NCBI GenBank assembly: GCA_021018995.1
Contig: CM037586.1
Span: 11,002,247-11,066,246 of the forward strand
DNA: 64,000 nucleotides
Source of the DNA: Chloranthus sessilifolius
Taxonomy: Eukaryota > Streptophyta > Magnoliopsida > Chloranthales > Chloranthaceae
Direction: 5' to 3'
Under the pieces are notes generated by a model. It was not told where the DNA came from. It ran no database searches and saw only the letters and a program-made list of their open reading frames with translations. A program made the position numbers and the translations under genes. Within the stretch, counting starts at the first letter, position 1. Each line of letters opens with the position of its first letter. Positions 11,681 through 23,265 of the stretch are shown piece after piece.

Positions 11681-14186
11681 TTATGCAGCACCAACCTTTG
11701 TTCTTAAAGCAGCTGGTTTTCTCTGTTTGGTGTTGCCTTGCTTTTGTTGTGGCTCCTTAATTGAGATGCCTTTAGTTGCTGCTGGTGACTGGATATCTTT
11801 GACACCCAGAGATGCGAGAGTGGCTGCTAATGACTTAGCCAGCCTTGACGATTGGTTGGCCCTCTGTTCATAAAGTTTGTACATAGCCACGACAATGTCT
11901 AATTTTTCTTGCATGGTTCTCATTTCTTTCTTATAAGCTAGGATAATAGCTTCTAACCTTCTCCAGTTGGTAGTTTTCATTAGGTCTAGCTGCTCTTCAC
12001 AGGTCTGCAGCACATTTTGTCTCACAGACTCTACCAGCACACACATATCCTTAGCCATGTAAGGATTTTCTTGCAAGAAAGCTATAAGGGTAGGTGTTGG
12101 AGGTCCTAGAGATTGGTCAGCAGGGGCAATGGCCCAATTTGATGGATCATGGGCAGAGACTAACATGACAGTAAGCTCAATACCAGTGTGTGTAGATGGG
12201 GAAGGCATGGATGGTGGGGCAAGGGTCAGCTCCCCGTCAGTGGTTTTAGTTTGGGTCAAGGTTGAGGATATGGAAAGGGGAACTATAAGTAGCTCTTAAT
12301 TTTTGAAATCAGTTTGTGTGGCAACATCAACTGTTGCCACTGATGTAGAAGGCTGCTAGTAAAGAGGAGGGTGGGGATAGGGGTAGGTGTGGGTGGTTGG
12401 GGTGTAGGTATAAATGTTTGAAGGGTTGATTGGATGGAGTTAAGGCTTGCTTGGATAGTGGCTTGGTTTTCTATGTTGGTATGGATTTGGGTTTGGAGAG
12501 AGGTTAGGAGGGTAATGATTTGGGTTAGAGGGTCAGGTACGGTTGGGGTTGGAATTGGTTGAAATGGGGAAGTGGGTGCATGGGTAAAGTGGTAAGGTTG
12601 TGGGGATTCAGGGAGAGCAGTGTACTCATGCCTGATATCCTCCACAATGAAGTCTATCAGGGCTGAGTACCCCTTTGTGGTGAATTGGTCTTGGGTCATA
12701 TGGTATTGGTCTTGGTAAGGTGAAAGTGGAGGGGTGTGGGTAGGAGAGGTAGTTGGGTTAATAGGCTCACTGGTGTTAGGTGGTTCAATGTCAGTAGCCA
12801 TTGGCTCACTGCCATCATAGGTAAGAGAAGAAGGTGGGTCAGTTGTTGGGCTTGGTATGTCAGTGGGTATGGGAATGGATGGGGTTGGTTTTGTGGATGG
12901 ATGATGGGTTTTCTTCTTGTATGTTTTATTGATAGGGGGTGTGGGATGGTTGAATGGGAAAAAGATAGGAGGAGTTGGAGTTGGAATGGAAGTTATGGTA
13001 GGTATTGTGGAGGGTGGAGAGGCTATTAAGATGACTGGTGAGGGTGCTGCAGAGATGACTACAGATGTTGTTGCAAAGGTGGTTGTAGCTGCATCCCCAG
13101 GGGTGGCTATAGCAGTGGCTATGGCAGGAGCTTCTGAAGTGGTTGTAGCTGGCTCTTTCTCCTCTTTCTTATTCATTAGTGTGATACTGATGCTCCATTG
13201 CTTCTTTCTAAATACCACTGGTGGTAGTTCATTAGTGGCCTCCCCCATTTTCCAAGCATACCCTCCCCTCTTGAGCAAGGTAGTGATGAGCGTGCTATAG
13301 GGTAGCCCTTGGAATTTTGCTTCTTCTGTACCTTCCCATGGATGTCCTTCATCCCTTCAAAGATCAGCTGGGCAGTATTAAAGAAATGCCCTAAGGAGGA
13401 GTATAATGCATCCACTATGGGGTGCCTCCTTTCCAGGTGATACCCAGCTACAAAGATGTTCTTCCTAAGTATGTTGTCCATGAAAAGCAGATTGGGGCTA
13501 AAGTCACTTCTTATTAATGAATCCTCTGATGCGTTCTTCCAATTAGTCAGCTGTTGGGAAATCACTGTGATTGAGGCACTGAGTGGGGCTTCCAAGTTGC
13601 ATGATGGGTCATATATGGCAGGGATGCCCAGTACTTGTGCAATAGCAGTTATGTCCACAACCATTTCAACGTCATCTGTTAAAATAACCAGCACAGGCTC
13701 CTACCCCTTTTATCCTCCTCCAGACTCCTTCAATCTGATATTTTGGTACCATAGCCTCACCAGTCTAGGGTACACCACTTCTTCTAGAGGTTGTAATAGT
13801 GAATCCAGGGAGGCCTTGGTCAAGAACTCTATGGCTTCCTTAGCCAGGTCTTCTTTAATGAAGAATGTCTTATCAAAGGCTGTCTCTGGTACCAAACTAA
13901 GGGTAGCCACAAAATCATTTGGGGTGATGAATGGGTAAGACTCTGGGGCAGCTCCTTTTCCTTTCTTTTGTTTCTTAGATTTGGGCTCTTGGGTGGCAGC
14001 TCTGGATTTTTTCTTTGGGGCTGCTAAGTCACTCAACACAGCTTTTTGCTTAGGGTTTGCCACAAGGGCTTCAGGGGCTGAGGATAAGGCTATCCTCTAA
14101 GATTTCCTACTTTGTGTAGGGGGTTGGGTTTGGGCAGGCCTAAGTAGGTCCGATAGGGATTCTTCAAAATCACTATCGGGAGCCAT
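11681..14186 (-). pseudogene. Athila env-like ORF, broken into three frames
   Basis: The minus-strand frame starts near 14186 (MAPDSDFEESLSDLL), has a stop near 14097, and continues at 14063 with a Lys-rich basic stretch (nuclear-signal-like). The second frame (13694-13176) carries the 'plant transposon protein' domain found in Athila third ORFs ('VLVILTDDVEMVVDITAIAQ', 'FFNTAQLIFEGMKDIHGK'). A frameshift leads to 13278-12283 ('LLKRGGYAWKMGEATNELPP'), then a long Pro/Thr/Ser-rich stretch. The last frame (12259-11681) has a Glu/Lys/Leu-rich coiled-coil-like segment ('NWRRLEAIILAYKKEMRTMQ') and a basic tail. Together these cover about 800 residues, the usual size. No transmembrane segment is obvious, so 'env-like' refers to position only. 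Confidence 0.7.
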
Positions 14187-15101
14187 TAATATCCTAATTT
14201 CTATGCAATAAATCAAAACCCTAGATTCCCTACAAACTCAACAACACTCAATCCACTAAAGAAGTCCTCTACTCCGTAGCAAAAGGAGTCTCAATCTAAT
14301 GGAAAATATGTAGAAACCGAAAATGGACTGAGAAACCGAAAAATTACCTAAACTAGGGTTTGCTATGACAGTCCATAGTGGACCAAATCTGAAACTTCTT
14401 GGTATGAAATGAGTGGCCTGAGTTGCTTATCGAAGTGATGGAAGCAATGGGTAAATGGTGGAGCAAATGGTGCAGATAAGAAGGATGAAGAAAATTTGGT
14501 CGGCTGTCTGTGTTCGAGTGTTTTATCAAGAAGATAGGAATGAGAGAATGCACTGCTCGATAGGTTTAAAACTTAAATCTCGAGCTTCAAGAGGCTGGGT
14601 GCTCAGAACAAAACAGCTTGAGAGGATCTCGAGCAAATTACAAATATGCACTTTAGCCTATCGAGTTTATATGTACTGCACGAGAGGCTGGGACTTTCAG
14701 CACAAACAGCTTGAAAGGATCTCGAGAAAATGCCATTTATGCACAATAGCCTGTCGAGGCTTGTATTTGCTTCAGGTGAACTGGCTTGAGAGGTTCTTTT
14801 GCAGGGCCAGAACCTCTCAAGAAAGCCAAGTACACATATGAAATGTCTCGAGAGGATGCCTGAAGGCTCCTGATCCTCTTGAGAAGGCTAAAAAAACACA
14901 CAGTTCACTCTTGTGCCGACAAGCACACTCTCATACATTAAAGATCAATGGTTTATAGTGCTAAACACAGAAATTCACATATAATGCATATCATAAAAGT
15001 GCACACATCCAGATTTTTGAACACAGACCACAAAAAGAGCAATATTTACATAAAATAAAAACACAAACTATAGCTATGATACATATGATACATGTTGGAG
15101 A
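14187..15101 (-). other. Spacer between pol and env-like ORF of Athila-1, with palindromic repeats
   Basis: No gene is supported. 14555-14885 holds roughly two 105-bp tandem units (around 14580-14690 and 14690-14800) containing AGGATCTCGAG, CCTATCGAG and CCTGTCGAG. CCTGTCGAG is the reverse complement of the CTCGACAGG motif of this element's LTR. The ORF at 14455-14841 on the other strand is a by-product of the repeats. Confidence 0.6.
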
Positions 15102-16320
15102 TCACTCAACAGTGGGAGGTTCTTGCAAGTGTATGGTTTCAGAGGGCTCCACAATATTATCAATACAAAGTTTGAGCCTCTGATCATTTACTTTTATGAC
15201 CCTTTCAGAAGTGGGGTCCATGATCTCAACAGCACTAGATGGGAATGCATGAATTACAATATATGGCCCATCCCATTTGGATCTTAATTTTCCTAGAAAG
15301 AACTTGAGCTTTAAGTTAAAAAGCCATACCTTAGCTCCATTAGTAAATTCATTCCTCAGAAGGTTCTTGCTAAAGAAGGCCTTGGCTTTCTATTTTGGCA
15401 TTGGAATAGGCATCCAACCTTAGTTCTTCCAACTCAAACAGCTGTAATTTCCTGTTTAATCCAGCAGCAGTTAGATCCATGTTTAAACTTTTAATGACCC
15501 AATAGGCCCTGTGCTCTAACTCCACTGGGAGATGAAAAGCTTTGTCATAAACCAGTCTGAATGAGGACATCCCTATAGGGGTCTTATAGGCTATCCTATA
15601 AGCCCACAAAGCATCAGTCAATTTCAATGGACAATCCTTCCTATCTGTCCTGACTGTTTTCTCCAGGATATGCTTGATTTTTCTATTAGAAATCTCTACC
15701 TGCCCACTATTCTGTGGGTGGTATGGAGTGGCAATCCTATGTGTAATAACATACTTTTTGAGTAAGCTCTCAATTTTGTCTGTTACAGAAATGGCTTCCC
15801 CCATCATTGATAATGACTCTAGGGGTGCCAAATCTAGAGAATATATTTTCTTTTACAAACTCGAGGACAACTCTGTGATCATTTGTCCTAGTGGTAATAG
15901 CTTTTACCCATTTGGAAATATAATCAACAACCACAATGATGAAATTAAAGCTCATTGAAGGAGGGAAGTAACCCATGAAATCTATCCCCCAGACATCAAA
16001 TAGTTCAACAAAAAGGATGAGTTGCAATGGCATTGAATCCTTTTTTGATATGCCACTCATTCTTTGACATCTCAAGTAGGTTTTGTAGTGTTCAAAAGCA
16101 TCCTTAAACAAGGATGGCTAGTAGAAACCACACTGTAACACCTTGACTGCTATCTTTTTTCCTCTAAAGTGACCCAGTGACCCCCATAGGCATTTTCATG
16201 ACATATAGTTAAAATACTATGGATTTGACTTTCAGGGACACATTTTCTGATCACCTGGTCTGCACAATATTTATAAAGGTAAGGATCCTCCCAGAAAAAG
16301 TATTTGACTTGTGAGAAGAA
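15102..16320 (-). pseudogene. Athila-1 integrase (pol C-terminal part)
   Basis: Minus-strand reading begins 'FFWEDPYLYKYCADQVIRKC' with the zinc-binding histidine/cysteine region, then 'CQRMSGISKKDSMPLQLILF' and the catalytic core ('FDVWGIDFMGYFPPS' with the first Asp, '[17 protein letters not shown]' with the second). After a frameshift near 15800 comes '[20 protein letters not shown]', in which the third acidic residue is the Glu of QVE. A second frameshift near 15372 leads to the C-terminal 'KLRSKWDGPYIVIHAFPSSA' domain, ending at a TGA at 15104-15102. Integrase joins element cDNA to host DNA. The gene is cut at 16320 by the Athila-2 LTR. Confidence 0.8.
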
Positions 16321-17760
16321 TGATCGGCTTACTATGTGTATCTAATTAAGTCTTAACCTATTACAAGCGCACAATGAAAATTATAGAGCTAGTATAGGAT
16401 CGTTCCCATGAAGATAGGTTATATTTTTTTTTATTTTGGTTTCTGAAAACTTATATTTATCTTTTAAGTTCCTAAACTACTGAAGAAATATGAATAAATA
16501 ATTATTTTTAATCTAAATTGTATAAAATAAATCCCAAATCCTCCTACTTCAGATTATAGTCGTCAATCACAATCTTTAGCTATTGGATATTTATAAAATT
16601 AAACAGTACCATTATACCATATATCAAGTTTTCTAGCATTGGGCGTGAATCAATACTAAAATCCTATCAATACATATTTAATCTAATCTACAATCTCCTA
16701 AAACTTGGGCTGCAATCAAATTCTAGAAAATTGAAGATAGAAAAATAAAACCGTTACACTAATATACAAATTCCAACCTGAGTTATCAATTCAAATTAAA
16801 ATCTAAAGATGTTTACAAAACAGAAAATCTAAACTAGAAAGTAATAAAATTATATCTTTCACCCCTCAACAACAATCATCAATTGCTTCTAAGAAACTAC
16901 AGATATCTACTCTAATCTTCAGCTCCCAATTACAGGTCTCAATTGCTCTTGAGAAACCTTGGATATCTAATCTACAAAGCAATAAAAATCTACTCTAAAT
17001 TGATCGGAAGAAAACCCAACCTCAGTAGTCAATTGATGAAGAGAATTTCTTCGATAATTATTCCTAGACCAAGCCCTCCTATTTATAGATCATAAGGGGT
17101 CAGTCTCTAATTCTAATAAAAGAAACTATTAAAAATAAAAGTATCCTATTATAACTCTAACTCCTAATTTTATTCCTCCTTCCTTTTAATGGTTGATGCA
17201 CTTTTAGAGTGTTCTCTGATTTTTAGCAATAGAGTCCTTTTAAGAATTTTCTTCGTCAATCTCTCAAATCCGTGATTGGTCAAACTTCTAATTGTGGAAT
17301 ATGCATGGCGGTGTAGAATTTCACACATGATCAGCAGCACTGAAAGGCTTCATTCTGTAAAATTGTAAACTATGATTTCTTCTTTCTTTTCTTTGTGGAA
17401 AATCGTAAATCACAATTTTCTATTCTCAGTAGGCTTCCAGCTAACTACTTTTCACTTTCTTTTATATCGTCTTTACTTTAAACGACTTTTCTTTGGAGAA
17501 TCGTAAATTACAATTTCTCTCTTTCTTCAGTACGTTGTTCTGCAAAATCGTAAAACACGATTTTTCATTTCTTTATAGGTGAAGGTTTATCTTTTACGCT
17601 CAATTGTCTTTTTACTACTTTATAAGTTCATTTTGACGAATATTAACAGTTTAGATCTATTTTGCTAATTTTTCTTAATATTTGAATATCATTAGTAGCA
17701 AACTATGGTCTAGCATCACTAAGTTAAGGGTGATAAATTGGCAAGTTATGTGATCGATCA
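16321..17760 (-). repeat. 3' LTR of Athila-2
   Basis: Plus-strand ends are TGATCGGCTT...TGATCGATCA, so the LTR has TG...CA termini on the minus strand with a TGATCG inverted end. It adjoins the polypurine tract at 17761. GGATCGTTCCCATGAAGAT at about 16398 is the CCCA...GAT block shared with Athila-1. Bases 16880-17100 (AATTGCTCTTGAGAAACC and neighbours) are repeated in reverse orientation at 25970-26138. Confidence 0.75.
17360..17563. repeat. AAATCGTAA-type palindromes in the Athila-2 LTR
   Basis: Sites near 17360, 17400, 17498 and 17545 follow AAATCGTAAA.NACGATTT with variable decay (e.g. AAATCGTAAAACACGATTT at 17545-17563). The same motif recurs in internal DNA of this element at about 18675 and at 20476-20540. 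Confidence 0.7.
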
Positions 17761-17771
17761 CACCCCCAAAC
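17761..17771 (-). promoter_or_regulatory. Polypurine tract of Athila-2
   Basis: Minus strand AGTTTGGGGGTG immediately upstream of the LTR start TGATCGATCA. It matches the Athila-1 tract in sequence and position. Confidence 0.75.
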
Positions 17772-18707
17772 TTAAGCTTTAGCAAATAATTATCTCAAAA
17801 CTATAAATTTAAATGTCACTTTCGTAGGGAGCACGATTGCATTTAGCAGATGCAACAAGCCTTTTAACCCCTAGGTGATTCCTAGTGGAGGAGTTGTAGT
17901 CTCCTGAAGGTTTTCAGTGAAGTTACCTACATAGTTCAAATATAATTTTTTTCTTTTTAAAATTTTTTTAAAATAAAACAAAAGATAAAAATCTAAACTA
18001 ATTTTTTATACTAACGACATTAACTAATATAATCAACTAGCTTAATCATCATACAGTTATTATGATTTCCAAAATTTTACAATTCCTTTGTCTTTACTTT
18101 CCTTTATAACAGTTATCCTTGACTAAAATTCCGACAATTTCAATTCATAATAAATAAGAGTTTATGCATTAGTGAAAAGTTTATTCTTCATAAATTTTCT
18201 AAACTGCAATTTTTAGAAAATATTTTCATTCAAATGCTCACTATTGACATACTCTTAAAAAAAAATCGAAACTTCTTGGATTCTCACGATAGTATATCAG
18301 AAAAAAATTTAGTCAAATATAATTGCAAAAAGATTTTTAATCTCCTAGAAAAAGATAATCTATTCTATTCATATGAATCCCTGTACAATCCATAGTATCT
18401 ATTATCTATATCTCTACTAGGCTTATGCTTCTGTAAATCGAAAATCAGAAAGGTCTTTCCTTTGGCTTGTAATGGGACTTTGGGTTTTAAGGTGTCAAAG
18501 AAAGGTAAAAAAGGATTCAAAGTTTTTTTTTTTGAGAATTTAATTCTTCTATTCCATCTTTTCTTTCAGCTTCAGTGTCAGTAAGTATCTAAAAACTTCT
18601 TCCCATTTTTTTTGCTATTTTGTAAATCCCATTTTCTTCTTTTTAGAATTTTTTTTTTATCAACAATTTTCTTTGGAATCGTAATTTACACTTTTTCTCC
18701 CAATATA

Positions 18708-18738
<31 letters not shown>

Positions 18739-20024
18739 TCAATTGTACCCTTTTTCTCCATATCTCTTATCTTTTAACTCATACTCCTTTCACCCCCTCT
18801 TCTCTCCTCTCTTTTGCATTCTAAATTCTCAAAAAATTGTAAGGGTTAAAGGTTGAAAACTTTGGATAGTACATCTGGTTAAGGGTTTATAAAATTTTGG
18901 TACAAAAAAATTTGGTTTAAGCTTCTAATATGGGTTCAAAGGATAAAATATTTATGGGATTTTGGCTTTTTAGCTTTGATTTATCAAAAGATAGCCTTAA
19001 ATCATCTTCACGATTTACTAGCATATATGTCTTATTGCTTTGATATTTCTAACAGATAGTTCTAGATAAAAAAATTAGGTCATCATATTCATAGAATATT
19101 TTTATTCTAAATTTAACAATATGAGATTTTATATAAGTATAGAAGTTCAAGAAAAAATTTCTTGAATAAGACAGCTTCTCTCTCAAAGAAAGGAAAATAT
19201 GGCTCTAGATCTCACTGGTTTATAGAACTTTGAAACTATAATCTAAAATATTACAGTTTAGATCAATCTATTATTTTAAACATTCATTCTAATACAGTAT
19301 TCCAGAGATTAAATATGAATAAAAACTATTTTATATTCTGATTATTGAACTCCTACCATAATGGATCGTAAGTTTTCTAGATTTAAAAATTTTCTATCAT
19401 AACTCCTATATGATGATTAACTTAAAGAAAACAAATTTTTTTAATTTTTATGTAAATTCTATTCTAAACAAAAACTAAACTTGCAGTAGAAATAGAGAAA
19501 AAGTCTCTGCAAAAATACAATATAAAAAACTATTCTATAACCAGGTGTATATCCCCTCCAAACTTAAATCTGGCAATGTCCATATTGGCAAAAAAATAGG
19601 GAATACCAAAATTACTTATGCTTACTGATGTTGCACTGGTGGAAAAACCTTAACGTAAGAGAATCCCCCAAACTTGAGGAAAAACTCATCCGGGTAATCA
19701 CAGATCATAAGTAATCAAAAATGAAAATGAAAGTTAGTAGCTACATCAGTCGGTTAGTCAAAAGGAAATATATTATAAAGAACTGAAATATTTACAAGGA
19801 AGAAATTGCTGTAAAGAGAAAACTAATTACATAAAATAAATCCTAGGAAAAATCTAAACACACTCTAAACTAAAACATTAGCAGCAACGTTCGAGAGGAA
19901 ATATTCTTCCATAAAAGTCGGCCCTCGGCATCTAACCAAAATACGCTACTCAAAAAGGTTGTACACCCTCCCGGTTCCGGTAGGTTCGTCCAACAGAAAA
20001 GGGAAAAAGAAAAGGGCTAAGAAG
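17772..20024 (-). other. Non-coding 3' region of Athila-2
   Basis: About 2.2 kb of very AT-rich DNA with no gene. It has the same opening block as Athila-1 (17810-17940), an AT dinucleotide run (about 18706-18730) and G-rich tracts on the minus strand at about 19553-19567 and 19664-19680. Bases about 18800-19570 are clearly homologous, in opposite orientation, to 24780-25560. Confidence 0.65.
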
Positions 20025-20240
20025 ATGAAGGGGGTGATGATGGAGGAGATATTTGATGGTTGGGGGAAGGAGATGATGTGTTCGTTGATGATTCTGGGAA
20101 AGGGAGGGAGGCAAAAAGGTCTATAATTTCATTGATTAGCCGGCTTCTTTCTTCTAACAGTGCGGTGACCTCTTCTTCATGACGTTAGATGAGGCGTGAA
20201 AAAGCCTCAGTGATCTCCGACCAGTTTGGTTGTTTTGCTA
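20025..20240 (-). pseudogene. Remnant of the Athila-2 env-like ORF C-terminus
   Basis: Minus strand reads 'NWSEITEAFSRLI', a stop, 'RHEEEVTALLEERSRLINEI', then a Ser/Pro-rich tail. It corresponds to the 'NWRRLEAIILAYKKEMRTMQ' coiled-coil segment at the end of the Athila-1 env-like ORF. The domain-bearing front of the ORF is not recognisable, so most of it has been deleted. Confidence 0.5.
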
Positions 20241-20640
20241 GGGCGAGAGGAATGATGGTTGTTTGGATGGGAAGTGAATGTTTTATAGTTAGTCCAGGTT
20301 GGGAATTTGAAGGGTTATATTAAATGAAAGTTATAGCCTGGCGTTGAAGAATGCAAAATGGTTGGTTGTGTTTTTAATGCAGGAGACGTGCCTATATAGT
20401 GTAAATCAATGCAGTGCCTATGTTATTAAAGGTCATGCCTATTAAATACATAGAGTGAAGGGATGTTTTCCCAGCAATCGTAGTCACTAAGATTATACGT
20501 TAGAGAAGACATAGTTCAAGGAATCGTAATCATTACGATTTCTCGTTCTAGTGTAATACAGACTTCTATATTATATATTGTAACAATATTATATATATAT
20601 ATATATATATATATTATTTATTTATTTATTTTATTTTTTT
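20241..20640. other. Athila-2 spacer with perfect palindrome and AT microsatellite
   Basis: 20522-20540 is a perfect palindrome, AATCGTAATCATTACGATT. A diverged copy lies 46 bp upstream at 20476-20494. An AT dinucleotide run (about 20590-20614) and ATTT repeats follow. No gene. Confidence 0.7.
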
Positions 20641-21345
20641 GATGAGTCGGTAGCCCGACGATGCCCTGGCATATTTCATTCGTATACAGGGTCTTTTAAT
20701 GATATTATGGTCGCTGTTCCTTTTTCTTCTAATGATACCATCAGTTTAGGTCTCTGTTCATTAACCTTAAAAGTACGGTCGTCCTTGGGATCTCTGATAG
20801 TGATAGCCCCATGAGGAAATGCTTCTATAACTTTGTAGGGACCATCCGTACGACTTCATGGTTTTCCTAGGAATAACTTTAACAACGAATTATATAGCCA
20901 GACTTATTGGCCCAACTAGACTTATTGGCCCGACTCAAAACTCTTTCTCAGAATATGTTTATCATGGAATGCCTTGGTTTTGACCTTATAAATTTGAGTA
21001 TTTTGATATATATTGTTTCAAATTTCCTCAAGCTCATTGACTTCGAGTTTTCATTGCTTACCAAATGCAGTCAGCTCAAAATTGAGTGCTTTGATGGAAA
21101 GGTGACATGCCAATGGGAGTCTTATAAGCCGTTCTATATGTCCACAGAGCATCATTCAATCTCATGGATCAGTCTTATCTATAAGGGCGAACAATCCTTT
21201 CTAATATTCTCTTTATTTCTCTATTTGGAACCTCAACTTGTCCACTAGTTTGCGGGTGGTAGGGGGTCACAATTTTATGCGTAATACCATATTTCTTGAG
21301 CAAGCTCTCGATATACCTGTTACAAAAATGGCTACCCCATCGCTT
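20641..21345 (-). pseudogene. Athila-2 integrase, C-terminal half
   Basis: Minus strand from 21345: '[20 protein letters not shown]' (core end with the catalytic Glu), '[12 protein letters not shown]', a degraded middle, then the C-terminal domain 'DGPYKVIEAFPHGAITIRDP' followed by 'KDDRTFKVNEQRPKLM' near 20880-20740. It is the continuation of the integrase at 23858-24575; the two halves were separated by the solo LTR. Frameshifts and stops are present. Confidence 0.75.
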
Positions 21346-21706
21346 ATAATTGTGACAGCCCAGATTTCGGCACCCCGAAACCCGTGCCATCAGCACGATC
21401 GTCTTGACCGTGCCCCTTAGCTAAGCACGGAACATTGGCATATCAAGCATAAAATGAACTAATAAATGAAACTACGGAATTTAAATCTATATTAAAGCAA
21501 TTCTCCAAAAGACAGTTCTACCCTCATGACTCTGCATGAATGGAGAACCGATCCGAACCATCGATGATAGCAATCATCACGGATGGTTCGCCCCAACAGA
21601 ATAATCTCAAACTCAATATATACATGGTTTAACCAAAACAAGGCTTGACATACCAAGCCGTACCAATCTCTCTCAAAAAGCCCTCAAAGTGGCACAACGG
21701 AGTCCT

Positions 21707-21877
21707 CTAGAACAAGTCCTCAGGAGGTGGCTCCAACTCGTCTCCGGCCGCAAGGTCCGACTCACCGGGGTCAGTGTCTCCTAAAGCCTCGGCAGCTGCT
21801 AGTAGTGGACCTGCGACGTATAGTCTATAGGGTGAGCTACATCCTAGCTCAATAGGGAACAAAACACAGTTGAACAT
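21707..21877 (-). CDS. Conserved small acidic ORF in the solo LTR
   Basis: The 56-codon frame includes SSPYRLYVAG and ends ESDLAAGDELEPPPEDLF before TAG. It aligns with the Tekay LTR ORFs at 38702, 46458, 52077 and 56103 (SSPRLYVTG ... EELETPAEEFLP). The tail is strongly acidic. From the conserved Phe-Pro to the stop it has 51 codons against 50 in the other four copies. The DNA around the end of 'RLYV' (TATACGTCGCAG) could be a splice acceptor. The product is unknown; it may be an LTR-encoded micropeptide or the exon of a spliced transcript. Confidence 0.5.
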   Translation of the reverse strand: MFNCVLFPIELGCSSPYRLYVAGPLLAAAEALGDTDPGESDLAAGDELEPPPEDLF

Positions 21878-22828
21878 ATAAATTATTACTCACATATATT
21901 CCATGATATGCCATGCATGATGTGTCTATGCAATTTCGGATGAAACAGTTAAAAAGTATTACATTTTACTGGTAGTTTACTCGTGTCTTTTATTTACTCA
22001 TGAATAATGCTGAAAAGGCCTAAAGCAAAACTTAAACTTTCAACTTAAGTAATCCCCGAGCAATATAGCATCGAGCCCCGATGAGATACCCTTCATCATC
22101 ATCTATGTAGACACTTTTAACGTATTCTCTGGGAATACCATAAAGTACCCAAGCCCCTTTCCCCTGGGGATTGGTGGCGGGGTTTCACTTGTCTCAAATC
22201 AACACCCCTGGGGTGTGCTTACTATGTGCGGATAAGCCTCCTTGACCGCTTCTGATTTACCGACGGTCACGGATATCCTGCCGTGTCAGTTGTGGATATC
22301 CCGCCACGTCGGTGGGGTACCCTATCAAACCTCAAATAACAAAAATATCGGTGCCTTACATATAATTATTCACCGTGTAAGTGTGCTATCTTATATCAGT
22401 TAGGCCCTATCAAACATGATTCAATCTTGGATACATCCCTGGGATGTATCTATTTACTTGCATCACACCTGATGCTCTTATCTCTTTACTTCTTCATCCC
22501 CTGGGGATGGCTCATTATACTTACTCTTATGAGTGTTACTCACACACACTTTTCACAATTCTTAAGCAATAAATATTTGAATTTGAATTCTATATCACTA
22601 CATACATGCTCTTGTAAAATAAAGTACATGTTCAAGGTGTTCCCTACCTCAAGTCTTTGTTTGATCAACGCATCAAGGTCCCACGTGGCTCCTTGTGCAC
22701 TAGCTCACACATACCACCTATGGTACCACATAACATGTGAAACACATCACTAAAGATACAATAAAGGAGGTCCAAGACCCTCCAAGAACCTTAAAGTTAA
22801 ACTCAAAAGTTAACATAAATTAGCTCAG

Positions 22829-23265
22829 TCGATTAATCGAACTCCAAAATCGATTAATCGAAAGTCAATATCGATTAATCGATTCTCAAATTGATTAATC
22901 GAGATTTTCATTCGATTAATCGAATCCTAATTCGATTAATCGAAATTCTCAGTTCAACCAAGTCGATTCTCAATTCGAGTAATCGAGTTCCTAAGATCGA
23001 TTAATCGATCTCAAATCAATTAATCAAAAATTGAAATCGATTAATCGAAATCCCATTTCGATTAGTCGATTTACCCCAAGTCATTTCCTCCAGCCCCCTG
23101 GGGTCCACTGGAGGTTCCCAGTCGATTAATCGATACCCAAATCGATTAATCAAAATCCAAAGTCGATTAATCGAAATTCAATTCGATTAATCGAGATCGG
23201 GGTCCTCTGACTTTTCAACTTCTTGACCAATTTCGATTAATCGAAACCCAATTTCGATTAATCGA
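22829..23265. repeat. 17-site TCGATTAATCGA palindrome array
   Basis: Twelve exact and five near-exact copies of the 12-bp perfect palindrome TCGATTAATCGA. Starts: 22829, 22850, 22871, 22891 (variant), 22912, 22932, 22975 (variant), 22997, 23016 (variant), 23037, 23058 (variant), 23122, 23142 (variant), 23163, 23183, 23233, 23254. Most steps are 19-22 bp, mainly 20-21, close to two helical turns. Spacers of 8-9 bp differ in sequence, so the palindrome is conserved while the spacers are not. Confidence 0.95.

Larger units (their letters stand above)
7681..16320 (-). mobile_element. Athila-1: 5'-truncated Athila-lineage gypsy element
   Basis: Read on the minus strand, the order is integrase (16320-15102), spacer, env-like ORF (14186-11681), untranslated region, polypurine tract (9671-9660) and 3' LTR (9659-7681). 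An env-like ORF between pol and the 3' LTR is the hallmark of Athila. RT, RNase H, gag and the 5' LTR are absent because the Athila-2 LTR begins at 16321, inside the integrase zinc-finger region. Confidence 0.75.

Noticed and set aside
12736-13300. Plus-strand Gly/Val-rich frames
   Set aside because: Complement of the Pro/Thr-rich part of the Athila env-like ORF, with no independent support.
22829-23265. CRISPR-like array (12-bp repeats, short spacers)
   Set aside because: Plant nuclear context inside an LTR; the 12-bp repeats and 8-9-bp spacers are far too short, and no cas genes are present.
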